Shown: positions 18,096 to 26,503 of the stretch, piece by piece
Layout: every line of letters begins with the position of its first letter
How positions within the stretch are numbered: the first letter of the stretch is position 1
NCBI GenBank assembly: GCA_014860665.1
Contig: JACZJI010000060.1
Coordinates: forward strand, 55,647-119,646
Length of the DNA stretch: 64,000 bases
Source of the DNA: Bacteroidales bacterium
GTDB taxonomy: Bacteria; Bacteroidota; Bacteroidia; Bacteroidales; F082
Reading direction: 5' to 3'
The notes under the pieces: model-generated
Told to the model about the DNA's origin: nothing
The model's input: only the letters and a program-made list of their open reading frames with translations
Databases searched by the model: none
Made by a program: the position numbers and the translations under genes

Positions 18096-18397
18096 TATTT
18101 TTAGTATTTATAAGCCCCTGAATTCTTCTATTTTAGATTACAGTACTCAATAACAACATGAAATGTCATCATTAATTTATTTATTTTTAAGTTTTCATGT
18201 CATTATGGCTGAAAACAGCTAAGCAATGGCTGACTTTTGACGTCTCTTAAGCAAGATTTTAAACAAATTCTATTGTCTGTCAAATCGTGCATTCTCATTT
18301 CCATTATCTTTACATTTCAATAATGGGAATTTTTCGGGAAAGTCATTTTATTTCAGGATTTTTGTTCAAAAATTACGATCATTATAGAGTCTGTTTG
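18094..18397. other. Intergenic region between divergent rsfS and birA with no recognised gene
   Basis: About 300 bases of AT-rich sequence between the two promoter elements. I see no tRNA, conserved RNA motif or convincing ORF. The longest plus-strand reading is an 18-codon frame (18197-18250) with no ribosome-binding site or telling composition. A short GCTG-AAAA-CAGC hairpin lies near 18208-18219. Confidence 0.5.
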
Positions 18398-18405
18398 TAA
18401 ATTTG
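18398..18405 (+). promoter_or_regulatory. Promoter -7 element for birA
   Basis: TAAATTTG, a perfect -7 match, ends 39 bases before the birA ATG at 18445. The element contains an in-frame TTG that is not the start. Confidence 0.5.
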
Positions 18406-18444
18406 AATTGCTTGCTGAGGAACCTCTGTAAAAACATAGACGTT

Positions 18445-19188
18445 ATGGAATTTGACCTGCAATATTATAAATCGCTACCATCCACTAATCTGAAGGCTGT
18501 AAAAGATATTCAAGAAGGAACTGCCCGTCATGGCATTGTAATCTGGACCGAGGATCAAACTCAAGGCAGAGGAAACGGAACCAATCAATGGGAAAGTGAA
18601 AAAGGTAAAAATCTGACCTTCAGCTTAGTTATTGAACCGCATTTCCTTCATCCTGCTGAACAATTTTTTATTACCCAGTTGATTTCCGTAGCACTCTATG
18701 ACACACTCAAAAAGATATTGTCACCAGAAAATCTTTCTATAAAATGGCCTAACGACTTATATTATGAGAACAAAAAAATTGCAGGCGTCCTTATTCAAAA
18801 TTATGTAAAAGGTCCACAGATTAATTTTGCTGTAATTGGGGTAGGACTGAATGTAAACCAAAATATTTTCCTTTCGGATGCCCCAAATCCGGCATCACTG
18901 ATCCAATTCACAGGTAAAGAAAATGACATCCGATCCATACTGAATGAACTATTACAAACCTTCAAAAAATATTACGAGCTGCTGCAAGACCCGCAAAAAA
19001 GAGTTAAAATGCACGAAAAATATCTGGAACATTTATACCTGAAAGACCAATGGGCAAATTTCAGTGACGAGTCGGGAACTTTCTCCGGTAAGATTAAGGG
19101 CATTAATGACTATGGGCAACTAATTATCGAAGAACGCGATGGAAATCACAGAGCGTTTGGTTTTAAAGAAGTAAAACTGGAGCAATAA
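18445..19188 (+). CDS. birA: Biotin--[acetyl-CoA-carboxylase] ligase
   Basis: A 247-residue biotin protein ligase that activates biotin with ATP and attaches it to carboxylase carrier lysines. The catalytic motif GRGNGTNQWESEKGKNLTFS corresponds to the GRGRxGRxW loop, and KWPNDLYYENKKIAGVLIQ is the second hallmark, followed by GVGLNVNQ. There is no N-terminal DNA-binding domain, so this is a monofunctional ligase and not a BirA-type repressor. A C-terminal small domain (SGKIKGINDYGQLIIEE) caps the site. It converges on the TauE-type gene 10 bases away. The start gives MEFDLQYYKSLPSTN, as expected for the family. Confidence 0.92.
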   Translation: MEFDLQYYKSLPSTNLKAVKDIQEGTARHGIVIWTEDQTQGRGNGTNQWESEKGKNLTFSLVIEPHFLHPAEQFFITQLISVALYDTLKKILSPENLSIKWPNDLYYENKKIAGVLIQNYVKGPQINFAVIGVGLNVNQNIFLSDAPNPASLIQFTGKENDIRSILNELLQTFKKYYELLQDPQKRVKMHEKYLEHLYLKDQWANFSDESGTFSGKIKGINDYGQLIIEERDGNHRAFGFKEVKLEQ

Positions 19189-19198
19189 TTTTAGAGTT

Positions 19199-19999
19199 TT
19201 AATGCATAAAAAGGATTTCTGCAATCATAAGCAGGGCCAATCCAATATAGATTAATCCGGCAACGTTATTTACAGTTTTCTCTGAAAATCCCATTGAAAC
19301 TTTTGATCCAAGCTTTCCGCCAATAAAAACAGCCACAATCAGCACAAGTCCAATTTTCCAGTCAATATTGGTGTGAACCAAATGGCCGAGGAGGCCTGTC
19401 AAACCTGTGAAACCAACCATTAACGATGAAGTGGCCACAGCTACTTTCGAAGGGATTCCGAATAATAAAATCATCGCAGCAACCTTGATAGCACCTCCGG
19501 AAATTCCCAAGATCGAAGATAAATATCCCGCGCTAAACGTAACAATGACCATCAGCAAAACAGGGATACTATACGTCATCCCATTAAAATTTCTTACCCA
19601 GTGACCAAAGCCTGTTTTAAGAGGTTTCTGAATACCGTTTTCTCCACCCCTTTTCACCAAAATAAATACAGCAATGACAAGCAGTACCACTGAAAACAAA
19701 ATTTTCAGAAAGGTTTCATTAAAGCTTACTGCAGTTATTCCACCTACAAAAGCTCCTAAGCCCGTAAAAAACTCCATAACAAGCGCCATTTTCCAGTCAA
19801 TAAGACCTCCCTTTCTAAACCGTAATGATGCAGAAACGCCAGTCACCACAATCAGAAATAAGCTCAATGTTGAAGCTTCATTAAAAGAATATCCTAAAAA
19901 AATAAGTGCCGGAACGTAGAAAACTCCTCCTCCCAGTCCGACCAGACTTGCCAGACTACTTATCAATATGAAAATTAAGAAGCTTATTACAATTTTCAC
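19199..19999 (-). CDS. TauE/SafE-family membrane permease
   Basis: A 266-residue polytopic membrane protein with about eight hydrophobic segments and the family landmarks LVGLGGGVFYVPALIFLGYS in the first half and GISGGAIKVAAMILLFGIPSKVAVATSS in the second (two inverted half-repeats). Members export or take up sulfite, sulfoacetate and related organic anions. No sulfur genes are adjacent, so the substrate is unknown. The start codon is GTG at 19999; no ATG fits. A near-consensus TAAATTTC lies just upstream. Confidence 0.8.
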   Translation of the reverse strand: MKIVISFLIFILISSLASLVGLGGGVFYVPALIFLGYSFNEASTLSLFLIVVTGVSASLRFRKGGLIDWKMALVMEFFTGLGAFVGGITAVSFNETFLKILFSVVLLVIAVFILVKRGGENGIQKPLKTGFGHWVRNFNGMTYSIPVLLMVIVTFSAGYLSSILGISGGAIKVAAMILLFGIPSKVAVATSSLMVGFTGLTGLLGHLVHTNIDWKIGLVLIVAVFIGGKLGSKVSMGFSEKTVNNVAGLIYIGLALLMIAEILFMH

Positions 20000-20128
20000 T
20001 TCCCAGGAAATTTATCTCGTTAATAGAATACTTTATACGTCCAATTTTTGGAATTTTTAAAAAATCCGCTTATAAAATCAAATGTTAGCAATTTACTAGC
20101 AATCAAAATTTTTATGTCCTAATAGTTT

Positions 20129-20533
20129 TTATTTAAAAACCCTTTCCAGCTCGCTTGTGATGGTATTCGCCAGGTTTTCCAAAGGTTTTTTCGCGAACAT
20201 AGCAAGCATTGGGTTAAGATCTGCATCAACATCCACATGAGCAACTGTTTTTTGCTCATCCAGAGCATCAGGTTCGAGAAAAACAGTGAGAGAAAAACTT
20301 ACCGGTGTTTTTCCATTTGGAACTAACTCCAACAATCTGGGAGATTCTTTTTTTGCAAACTTCAGACTTAGATCAGCCATCCCTTTCACAGTAAATGAGC
20401 AGGTTTCTTTATCTGACTTCCAGTTGACAATTTGATCTGGCATCAGTTGTTCATAATTATCAAAATCGCTTAAAAAATTGAAAACTTTTTGTGGTACGGC
20501 AGCCAGTGTTGCTTTATTTCCTTCTATTTTCAT
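20129..20533 (-). CDS. SRPBCC-family protein
   Basis: A 134-residue protein with the START/Bet v1-like fold pattern: an N-terminal strand, the segment VPQKVFNFLSDFDNYEQLMPDQIVNW typical of polyketide-cyclase/CoxG-like SRPBCC proteins, and a long C-terminal helix (PLENLANTITSELERVF). The fold makes a hydrophobic pocket for lipids or other ligands. No ligand can be named. It lies 28 bases after pyrE on the same strand and is likely cotranscribed with it. Confidence 0.75.
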   Translation of the reverse strand: MKIEGNKATLAAVPQKVFNFLSDFDNYEQLMPDQIVNWKSDKETCSFTVKGMADLSLKFAKKESPRLLELVPNGKTPVSFSLTVFLEPDALDEQKTVAHVDVDADLNPMLAMFAKKPLENLANTITSELERVFK

Positions 20534-20561
20534 TCGGTGTTTTCTTTATAATTTGGTCTTT

Positions 20562-21212
20562 TTAAGAATGTTCAGCGCTCCATTTCTCGGGATCTTTTCG
20601 CCATTCTTCCAACGACTTAAGTTCTTTTTCCTGAATATAATTTTCCTCTTCAGCCACTTTTATCAAATGAGGAAAATCGGAAAGAGTCATGAGCTTGCAA
20701 GATGCTTTTTTAAAATTACTTTGGGCAATTGGCAGGTCATAACTAAATATCGCCAGCATCCCTTTTACATCCGCACCGACACTCCGTAAAGCATCCACAG
20801 CTATCAGGCTGCTTTTCCCGGTGGAGACTAAATCCTCAACCACAAGTGTATTTTGACCTTGCTTTACAACACCTTCAATCTGGTTTGTCATTCCATGTTC
20901 CTTTTTTGAGGAACGAACATAAGAAAAAGGCAATCCTAGTTCCTGTGCCAACAGAACACCCTGTGGAATTCCGGCAGTAGCTACTCCTGAAACCATTTGA
21001 ATATCTTCAAAATATTCATTGGCTGCAGCAGCCAGTTGCTGTCTGATATAAGTTCTAATAACAGGGTATGAAAGAGCAATTCTATTATCACAGTATATCG
21101 GAGAATGCAAACCTGATGCCCATGTAAAGGGCTGTTTTATGTTTAATTTGATGGCTTTTACCTCTAGTAAATGAAGCGCAACAAGTTTGGCTGTTTCTTC
21201 AGTGTATATCAT
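20562..21212 (-). CDS. pyrE: Orotate phosphoribosyltransferase
   Basis: A 216-residue enzyme of de novo UMP synthesis that joins orotate and PRPP to give orotidine-5-phosphate. The PRPP-binding loop TLVVEDLVSTGKSSL is intact. QPFTWASGLHSPIYCDNRIALS matches the Bacillus-type N-terminal region, and SYVRSSKKEHGMTNQIEG is the flexible catalytic loop. The start is followed within four residues by sequence alignable to B. subtilis PyrE, so it is probably right, although a TACCTTTG promoter element ends only four bases before the ATG. This implies a leaderless mRNA. The SRPBCC gene follows. Confidence 0.95.
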   Translation of the reverse strand: MIYTEETAKLVALHLLEVKAIKLNIKQPFTWASGLHSPIYCDNRIALSYPVIRTYIRQQLAAAANEYFEDIQMVSGVATAGIPQGVLLAQELGLPFSYVRSSKKEHGMTNQIEGVVKQGQNTLVVEDLVSTGKSSLIAVDALRSVGADVKGMLAIFSYDLPIAQSNFKKASCKLMTLSDFPHLIKVAEEENYIQEKELKSLEEWRKDPEKWSAEHS

Positions 21213-21216
21213 TGGG

Positions 21217-21224
21217 CAAAGGTA
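21217..21224 (-). promoter_or_regulatory. Promoter -7 element directly ahead of pyrE (leaderless arrangement)
   Basis: The minus strand reads TACCTTTG, a perfect -7 match, with only CCCA between it and the ATG. Transcription would start at or next to the start codon. Confidence 0.5.
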
Positions 21225-21278
21225 AAAAGTTTTGAATGTATGCTTTAAATTTTGAAAGATTTAACATCCAAAATTCCC

Positions 21279-21286
21279 TATCTTTG
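21279..21286 (+). promoter_or_regulatory. Possible distal promoter element upstream of moxR
   Basis: TATCTTTG, a perfect -7 match on the plus strand, 189 bases before the moxR ATG. If used it would give a long leader containing a GATTTTT-AAAC-AAAAATC hairpin at 21362-21379. Confidence 0.3.
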
Positions 21287-21421
21287 TCAGGAAACCACAA
21301 AAAATACTTTTAAGGTATTATCAGGTTATTTAAGGGTATCTTTTTTTCAAAAAATTAATGTGATTTTTAAACAAAAATCCAGTTTAATAAATTATAAATC
21401 ACTTTAACATAGATTAACAGG

Positions 21422-21449
21422 TTTGAAAAAATGGTACATGTTATATTTG
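21422..21449 (+). promoter_or_regulatory. Promoter for the moxR-bat operon
   Basis: TTTG at 21422-21425 and TATATTTG at 21442-21449, 16 bases apart (slightly short of the usual 19). The moxR ATG lies 26 bases downstream. Confidence 0.6.
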
Positions 21450-21475
21450 CATGACACAATCAAAAAGTAGTAAAA

Positions 21476-22468
21476 ATGTTAGAAACAGACATTCGCGAAC
21501 TAAACGAGAAAATTCAAAAAGAGAGGCAGTTCATCGATTTGATTAAACTCGAGATGAACAAAGTCATCGTTGGGCAAAACCACATGACTGAAAGATTGCT
21601 GATCGGTTTACTGGCTAACGGACATATATTGCTGGAAGGCGTTCCAGGGTTAGCCAAAACACTTTCTATTAATACATTATCAAAAATTGTCGATGCAAAA
21701 TTCAGCAGGATCCAGTTTACACCTGATTTACTTCCTGCCGACTTGCTGGGTACTTTAATATATAGTATCAAAAAGGAACAATTTGAAGTGAAAAAGGGGC
21801 CCATTTTTGCCAACTTCATTTTGGCTGATGAAATCAACCGTTCTCCTGCCAAAGTACAAAGTGCTTTGCTGGAAGCCATGCAGGAACGTCAAGTCACCAT
21901 CGGCGAACAAACCTTTAAGCTGGAAGAGCCATTTTTGGTTATGGCTACCCAAAACCCTATTGAGCAGGAAGGAACATATCCGTTACCGGAAGCACAGGTT
22001 GACCGTTTCATGCTTAAGGTGATTATCAACTATCCTAAAAAGGAAGAAGAAAAACAAATTCTGCGTCAAAATATCACCAATTCATTTGCTCAAGCAAATA
22101 CCATCATTAAAACCGAGGATATTATTCATGCAAGGGAGTTGGTAAGACAGGTATACCTCGATGAGAAAATCGAAAACTATATTACAGATATTGTCTTTGC
22201 ATCCCGTTTCCCGGAAGATTTTCACCTAAACAAATATTCAGGTTTAATTTCCTATGGCGCCTCCCCGAGGGCAAGTATTTACCTTGCTTTGGCAGCTAAA
22301 GCGCTTGCTTTTATAAAAGGAAGAGGTTATGTAATTCCCGAAGATATTCGCGCTGTGGCTCATGACGTTTTGCGCCACAGAATCGGCCTCACTTATGAAG
22401 CAGAAGCTGAAAATATCACCAGCGAAGATATCATCAACGAAATCCTTAACACAGTAGAAGTTCCTTAA
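21476..22468 (+). CDS. MoxR-family AAA+ ATPase of the Bat operon
   Basis: A 330-residue AAA+ ATPase with Walker A GVPGLAKT (55-62), Walker B FILADEINR (114-122), sensor-1 region MATQNPIEQEGTYPLPEAQ with DRF just after it, and the C-terminal YGASPRASIYLALAAKALA typical of MoxR. Members act as chaperones with VWA-domain partners. Here it heads the operon that continues with a DUF58 gene and the Bat genes, the classic MoxR-DUF58-VWA cluster. It starts 26 bases after a TATATTTG element. Confidence 0.93.
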   Translation: MLETDIRELNEKIQKERQFIDLIKLEMNKVIVGQNHMTERLLIGLLANGHILLEGVPGLAKTLSINTLSKIVDAKFSRIQFTPDLLPADLLGTLIYSIKKEQFEVKKGPIFANFILADEINRSPAKVQSALLEAMQERQVTIGEQTFKLEEPFLVMATQNPIEQEGTYPLPEAQVDRFMLKVIINYPKKEEEKQILRQNITNSFAQANTIIKTEDIIHARELVRQVYLDEKIENYITDIVFASRFPEDFHLNKYSGLISYGASPRASIYLALAAKALAFIKGRGYVIPEDIRAVAHDVLRHRIGLTYEAEAENITSEDIINEILNTVEVP

Positions 22469-22531
22469 CCCATAATAGAAATATGGTTTATGTCAGGTTT
22501 AATCTGAGCTAATTATCTAAAGTTTGTTACA

Positions 22532-23407
22532 TTGGAAGCACAGGATATATTTAAAAAAGTCAGAAAAATAGAAATCAAAACCCGGGGATTGTCCAGACAA
22601 ATCTTTTCGGGTGAATATCACAGTGTCTTCAAAGGCCGTGGAATGGCATTCAGCGAAGTACGTGAGTACCAGTATGGTGACGAAATCCGCCGCATTGACT
22701 GGAACGTTACGGCACGCTATAACCACCCTTTCGTCAAAGTTTTTGAAGAGGAACGTGAGCTGACCGTTATGCTTCTGATCGACGTTTCTGGGTCCAACAA
22801 TTTCGGCACACAGGGACAACTTAAACAGGAACTGATTGCGGAAATTGCTGCAGTTCTTTCTTTTTCAGCGATTCAGAATAATGATAAGGTGGGGGTCATT
22901 TTCTTTTCAGATCAAATAGAGAAATTTATTCCTCCTAAAAAAGGTTCTTCGCATATCCTTAGGATTATCAGGGAACTTATAGATTTTAAGGCAGAAAACA
23001 GAGGCACTAATATTTCTGAATCACTGCGTTTTCTCACGAATGTCATTAAAAAAAGAGCTACTGTATTCCTGATTTCCGATTTTATGGGAAATGATTTCCA
23101 AAAAGCAGTCCGTATAGCCAACCACAAACATGATTTAATAGCCATTCGCATTACCGACCAACGGGAAGTGGCTTTACCTGATATTGGACTGGTAAGGGTT
23201 GTAGATGCAGAAACAGGTGAAAAAATGTGGATTAATACCGGAAATAAAACTGTAAGAAGAAGATACAATCACTGGGCACAACAAAAAACCCAAGAACTGG
23301 ATATCATGTTTTCTAAGTTAGGTGTTGATGTTGTAAAAATCAATACAGGCGAAGATTACGTAAAACCATTAATCAAGCTGTTTAAAAAACGGGAGGCAAG
23401 AAGTTAA
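22532..23407 (+). CDS. DUF58-domain protein with VWA-like fold
   Basis: A 291-residue protein beginning MEAQDIFKKVRKIEIKTRGL with the hallmark FKGRGMAFSEVREYQYGDEIRRIDWNVTAR of DUF58 proteins next to MoxR ATPases (read in part: GMAFSEVREYQYGDEIRRID). A MIDAS-like DVSGS follows in VMLLIDVSGSN, pointing to a metal-binding VWA fold. The start codon must be TTG at 22532: the frame closes at 22505-22507 and no ATG or GTG lies between. It is a likely substrate or partner of the MoxR chaperone in building a cell-envelope complex. The next gene starts one base after its stop. Confidence 0.9.
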   Translation: MEAQDIFKKVRKIEIKTRGLSRQIFSGEYHSVFKGRGMAFSEVREYQYGDEIRRIDWNVTARYNHPFVKVFEEERELTVMLLIDVSGSNNFGTQGQLKQELIAEIAAVLSFSAIQNNDKVGVIFFSDQIEKFIPPKKGSSHILRIIRELIDFKAENRGTNISESLRFLTNVIKKRATVFLISDFMGNDFQKAVRIANHKHDLIAIRITDQREVALPDIGLVRVVDAETGEKMWINTGNKTVRRRYNHWAQQKTQELDIMFSKLGVDVVKINTGEDYVKPLIKLFKKREARS

Positions 23408-23408
23408 A

Positions 23409-24458
23409 ATGAGAAGAATGAAGTCAATATTAAAAGCGTCCCTTGCTGGTCTGATTACCATTCTTTTTATGAATGTTGCTCAGGCACAGATGACTTCCGT
23501 GACTGCCACACTGGATACCAATGCTATAATGATTGGTGACCAAATAGGTCTCAATCTAAAAGCAAATATACCAAAGGGATTCCTCTTGCAATGGCCAATC
23601 TTAAATGACACCATTGCACCGCATATTGAAATGATTAAAAGCGGAAAAATCGATTCCGCATCAAGCAATGGATTTACCCAGTTTACACGTCATATTACCA
23701 TAACCTCTTTTGATTCGGGATATTTCACGGTTCCACCGCTCCAATTTGGTCTAATCCACACCGGGACTGGTAAAATAGATACGCTGAATACTCAAATGCT
23801 TTATTTGCATGTTTACACTCCAATGGTGGATACAAGTAAAGCTTTTAAAGAAATTAAAGGAATAGAAAGCGAACCTTATACTTTCGGAGAAATATTTCCA
23901 TGGGTTTTGCTGGTGTTGATAGGTATTGCAGCTATTATTTTCCTAACGCTTTTTATCCGGAACAGAAAGAAAAACAAACCCATGTTTGCCAAAAAGGCCA
24001 AGCCTAAGTTACCACCTTATGAGCAGGCCATCAAAAAGCTTGAAGAACTTAGGTTGGCAAGGATGTGGCAGTCTGGAAAACTTAAGGTTTATTATACTGA
24101 CATCACGGATATCATGAAGGAATACTTCACTGATCGGTTTGGATTTGAAGCGTGGGAAATGACATCTGACGAAATCCTGAATTGTCTGAAACAGGAAAAT
24201 CTTAATTCCCAGGCAGTGGGTAAATTAAAAGACGCTTTGGAGTTATCTGATCTGGTGAAATTTGCCAAAGCCGTTCCTTCACCTTTAGAAAACGAAATTA
24301 CGCTAAATTACTGCGTTGATTTTGTAAATGAGTCCAAGAATCCACCACAATTGGAGGAAGAAGCCGAGGAAAAAGATGTTGATGAAGATGAAGAGAAGGA
24401 TAAAAAGAAATCCGGGGACAAAACTGTTGAAAATAAAGAAAAAGAAGGAGGAGAATAA
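23409..24458 (+). CDS. Membrane protein of the Bat operon, function unknown
   Basis: A 349-residue protein with a signal peptide (to about 27), a beta-rich periplasmic region (about 28-155), one transmembrane helix (about 165-187), and a cytoplasmic part that contains YYTDITDIMKEYFTDRFGFEAWEMTSDEIL, a segment like those in DUF4381 and BatD C-termini. It ends in a strongly charged Glu/Asp/Lys tail (about 315-349). It sits between the DUF58 gene and batA with single-base spacing, so it is an integral part of the operon. The layout (Ig-like outside, helical inside) mirrors BatD on a smaller scale. I cannot assign a function. A start at the Met three codons later is possible. Confidence 0.75.
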   Translation: MRRMKSILKASLAGLITILFMNVAQAQMTSVTATLDTNAIMIGDQIGLNLKANIPKGFLLQWPILNDTIAPHIEMIKSGKIDSASSNGFTQFTRHITITSFDSGYFTVPPLQFGLIHTGTGKIDTLNTQMLYLHVYTPMVDTSKAFKEIKGIESEPYTFGEIFPWVLLVLIGIAAIIFLTLFIRNRKKNKPMFAKKAKPKLPPYEQAIKKLEELRLARMWQSGKLKVYYTDITDIMKEYFTDRFGFEAWEMTSDEILNCLKQENLNSQAVGKLKDALELSDLVKFAKAVPSPLENEITLNYCVDFVNESKNPPQLEEEAEEKDVDEDEEKDKKKSGDKTVENKEKEGGE

Positions 24459-25454
24459 ATGTTTGTAATAGACACATGGCAAAACCCGGGGTTTCTTTAT
24501 TTACTCCTGCTGATTCCACTACTGATTGTGTGGTACTGGTTTCGTGAGAAAAACAGTACAGGTGAAGTCAGATTCTCAGGGTTACAGTCTTTCAAGGGAG
24601 CGCCGAAAAATATAAAAGCAAGGTTACGTCACCTTCTTTTTATTCTCAGAATTCTTGTTATCAGCCTTTTGATTATTGCTATTGCAAGACCACAATCAAC
24701 TTCTTCTAAACAGAACATCAACGTAGAGGGAATTGACATTGTGCTGGCGATGGATGTTTCAGGAAGTATGCTGTCACGTGATTTTACTCCTGACCGTATT
24801 GGTGCTGCTAAAAATATTGCTGCTGATTTTATCGAACACCGACCCAATGACAGAATCGGACTAGTAATTTTTAGTGGTGTGGCATTCACTCAAGCCCCTT
24901 TAACATTGGATCATGGCATGCTTTTGCAATTGCTAAAACAAGTTCATAGCGGGATGGTGGAAGACGGGACAGCCATTGGCGACGGACTTGCAACAGCAGT
25001 AGCTCGTTTGCAGGATTCCAAAGCAAAATCCAAAGTCATTATTTTGATGACTGACGGCGTGAACAATATGGGCTCCATTGACCCGCTTTCCGCTGCAGAA
25101 ATGGCAAAATTATACGGAATCCGTGTTTACACAATCGGGATTGGAACTCAGGGCTATGCTCCATATCCGGTGCAGACCCCTTACGGTGTGCAGATGCAAC
25201 AAATGAAAGTTCAGATTGACGAAGCATTGTTGCAAAAAATTGCTCAAACTACCGGGGGTGAATATTTCCGGGCAACAGATACCCCTTCGCTGAAGAAAAT
25301 TTTTGGAGAAATCAACAAACTGGAAAAGTCTAAAATCGAAGTAAAACAGTTCCAGAAAAAGACTGAAAAATTTTTCCCGTTTGCATTGCTGGCTCTAATA
25401 CTTTTTGTTACTGAAGTAGGTTTACGATACCTGGTATTTAGAAAATTACCATGA
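24459..25454 (+). CDS. batA: BatA, VWA-domain membrane protein
   Basis: A 331-residue protein with two N-terminal hydrophobic segments (about 10-28 and 56-77), a von Willebrand A domain with an intact MIDAS (Asp99, Ser101 and Ser103 in DVSGSM, then the threonine in DGTAIGDGL and LMTDGVNN), and one C-terminal transmembrane helix (about 304-325). The VWA domain faces the periplasm. Bat proteins were named for aerotolerance in Bacteroides and are thought to form an envelope complex with the MoxR/DUF58 proteins. It begins directly after the preceding stop codon. Confidence 0.92.
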   Translation: MFVIDTWQNPGFLYLLLLIPLLIVWYWFREKNSTGEVRFSGLQSFKGAPKNIKARLRHLLFILRILVISLLIIAIARPQSTSSKQNINVEGIDIVLAMDVSGSMLSRDFTPDRIGAAKNIAADFIEHRPNDRIGLVIFSGVAFTQAPLTLDHGMLLQLLKQVHSGMVEDGTAIGDGLATAVARLQDSKAKSKVIILMTDGVNNMGSIDPLSAAEMAKLYGIRVYTIGIGTQGYAPYPVQTPYGVQMQQMKVQIDEALLQKIAQTTGGEYFRATDTPSLKKIFGEINKLEKSKIEVKQFQKKTEKFFPFALLALILFVTEVGLRYLVFRKLP

Positions 25455-25474
25455 TTTAGAAAAGGAAATCAAAG

Positions 25475-26503
25475 ATGATTCAATTTGAACATAAAGAGTT
25501 TTTCTGGGCATTTTTGCTGATTGCTGTTTTTCTACTGCTGTTTGTATATTTTAACGGGTGGAAGAGAAAAGCCTGGAAACGATTTGGAGATGGGGCTTTG
25601 ACAAATCGGTTAATTATACAGAAATCCAATGCCCGTTCATTTGTTAAGTTCCTCTTGCTAACACTGGCACTGTTTTTCCTCGTAACAGGGATTATTGATC
25701 CGAAAGTTGGATCCCGTCTTGAAAAAGTGAAACGAAAAGGAATTGATCTTTATATCGCTCTTGACGTTTCAAATTCCATGTTGGCACAGGACATCAAACC
25801 AGATCGGCTTGATCGCGCTAAAATGGCTATTTCAAACCTTATTAACGAACTTAATGGCGACCGTGTCGGACTGATAGTTTTTGCAGGGCAAGCATACAAA
25901 CAGCTTCCACTGACAACAGATTACTCTGCAGCACAACTGTTTTTATCGGCAGTAAGCACTAAAATTGTTCCTGTTCAGGGAACTGCCATCGGAGCTGCCA
26001 TTAACCTGGCAACACAGTCTTTTGAAGATGATAAACACAATAAGGCAATTATTGTTATTTCGGACGGGGAAAATCATAGTGACGATCCTATTGCTGCTGC
26101 AAAAGAAGCTGCTGCGAAGGGAATTCGGGTGTTTACCATTGGAATGGGATTACCGGATGGAGCGCCTATTCCAATCTCAGATAATAATGGTTCAGAGACC
26201 TATTTAAAAGACAAACAAGGAAACGTTGTTGTAACAAAACTCAATCAGCAAATGCTTGAGGATATTGCAGCTGCCGGAAAGGGAACATATTCCCGTGCTA
26301 ATAATGCCAGTGTCGGACTAGATACAATTCTGAAAAACATTAACAAAATACAAAAGCAGGAGATTGAAGAAAAACAGTTCACTGACTATGTTCATCGGTT
26401 CCAGTATTTTCTGATTCCTGCCATATTACTACTAATTCTGGAATTAATTACATTGGAAAGAAAACCTGAGTGGGCTTCAAAATTTGATTTTTTTGGAAAA
26501 TGA
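25475..26503 (+). CDS. batB: BatB, VWA-domain membrane protein
   Basis: A 342-residue paralogue of BatA with the same plan: two N-terminal membrane segments (about 8-26 and 56-74), a VWA domain with MIDAS Asp97, Ser99 and Ser101 (DVSNSM), GTAIGAAIN and VISDGENHSDD, and a C-terminal membrane helix (about 308-330). The second MIDAS position is Asn rather than Gly, which is common in BatB. The stop overlaps the batC start as ATGA, so the two are translationally coupled. Confidence 0.92.
   Translation: MIQFEHKEFFWAFLLIAVFLLLFVYFNGWKRKAWKRFGDGALTNRLIIQKSNARSFVKFLLLTLALFFLVTGIIDPKVGSRLEKVKRKGIDLYIALDVSNSMLAQDIKPDRLDRAKMAISNLINELNGDRVGLIVFAGQAYKQLPLTTDYSAAQLFLSAVSTKIVPVQGTAIGAAINLATQSFEDDKHNKAIIVISDGENHSDDPIAAAKEAAAKGIRVFTIGMGLPDGAPIPISDNNGSETYLKDKQGNVVVTKLNQQMLEDIAAAGKGTYSRANNASVGLDTILKNINKIQKQEIEEKQFTDYVHRFQYFLIPAILLLILELITLERKPEWASKFDFFGK

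Noticed and set aside
18197..18250. 18-codon ORF between rsfS and birA
   Set aside because: No Shine-Dalgarno, no telling codon bias, no terminator after it, so it does not look like a leader peptide.
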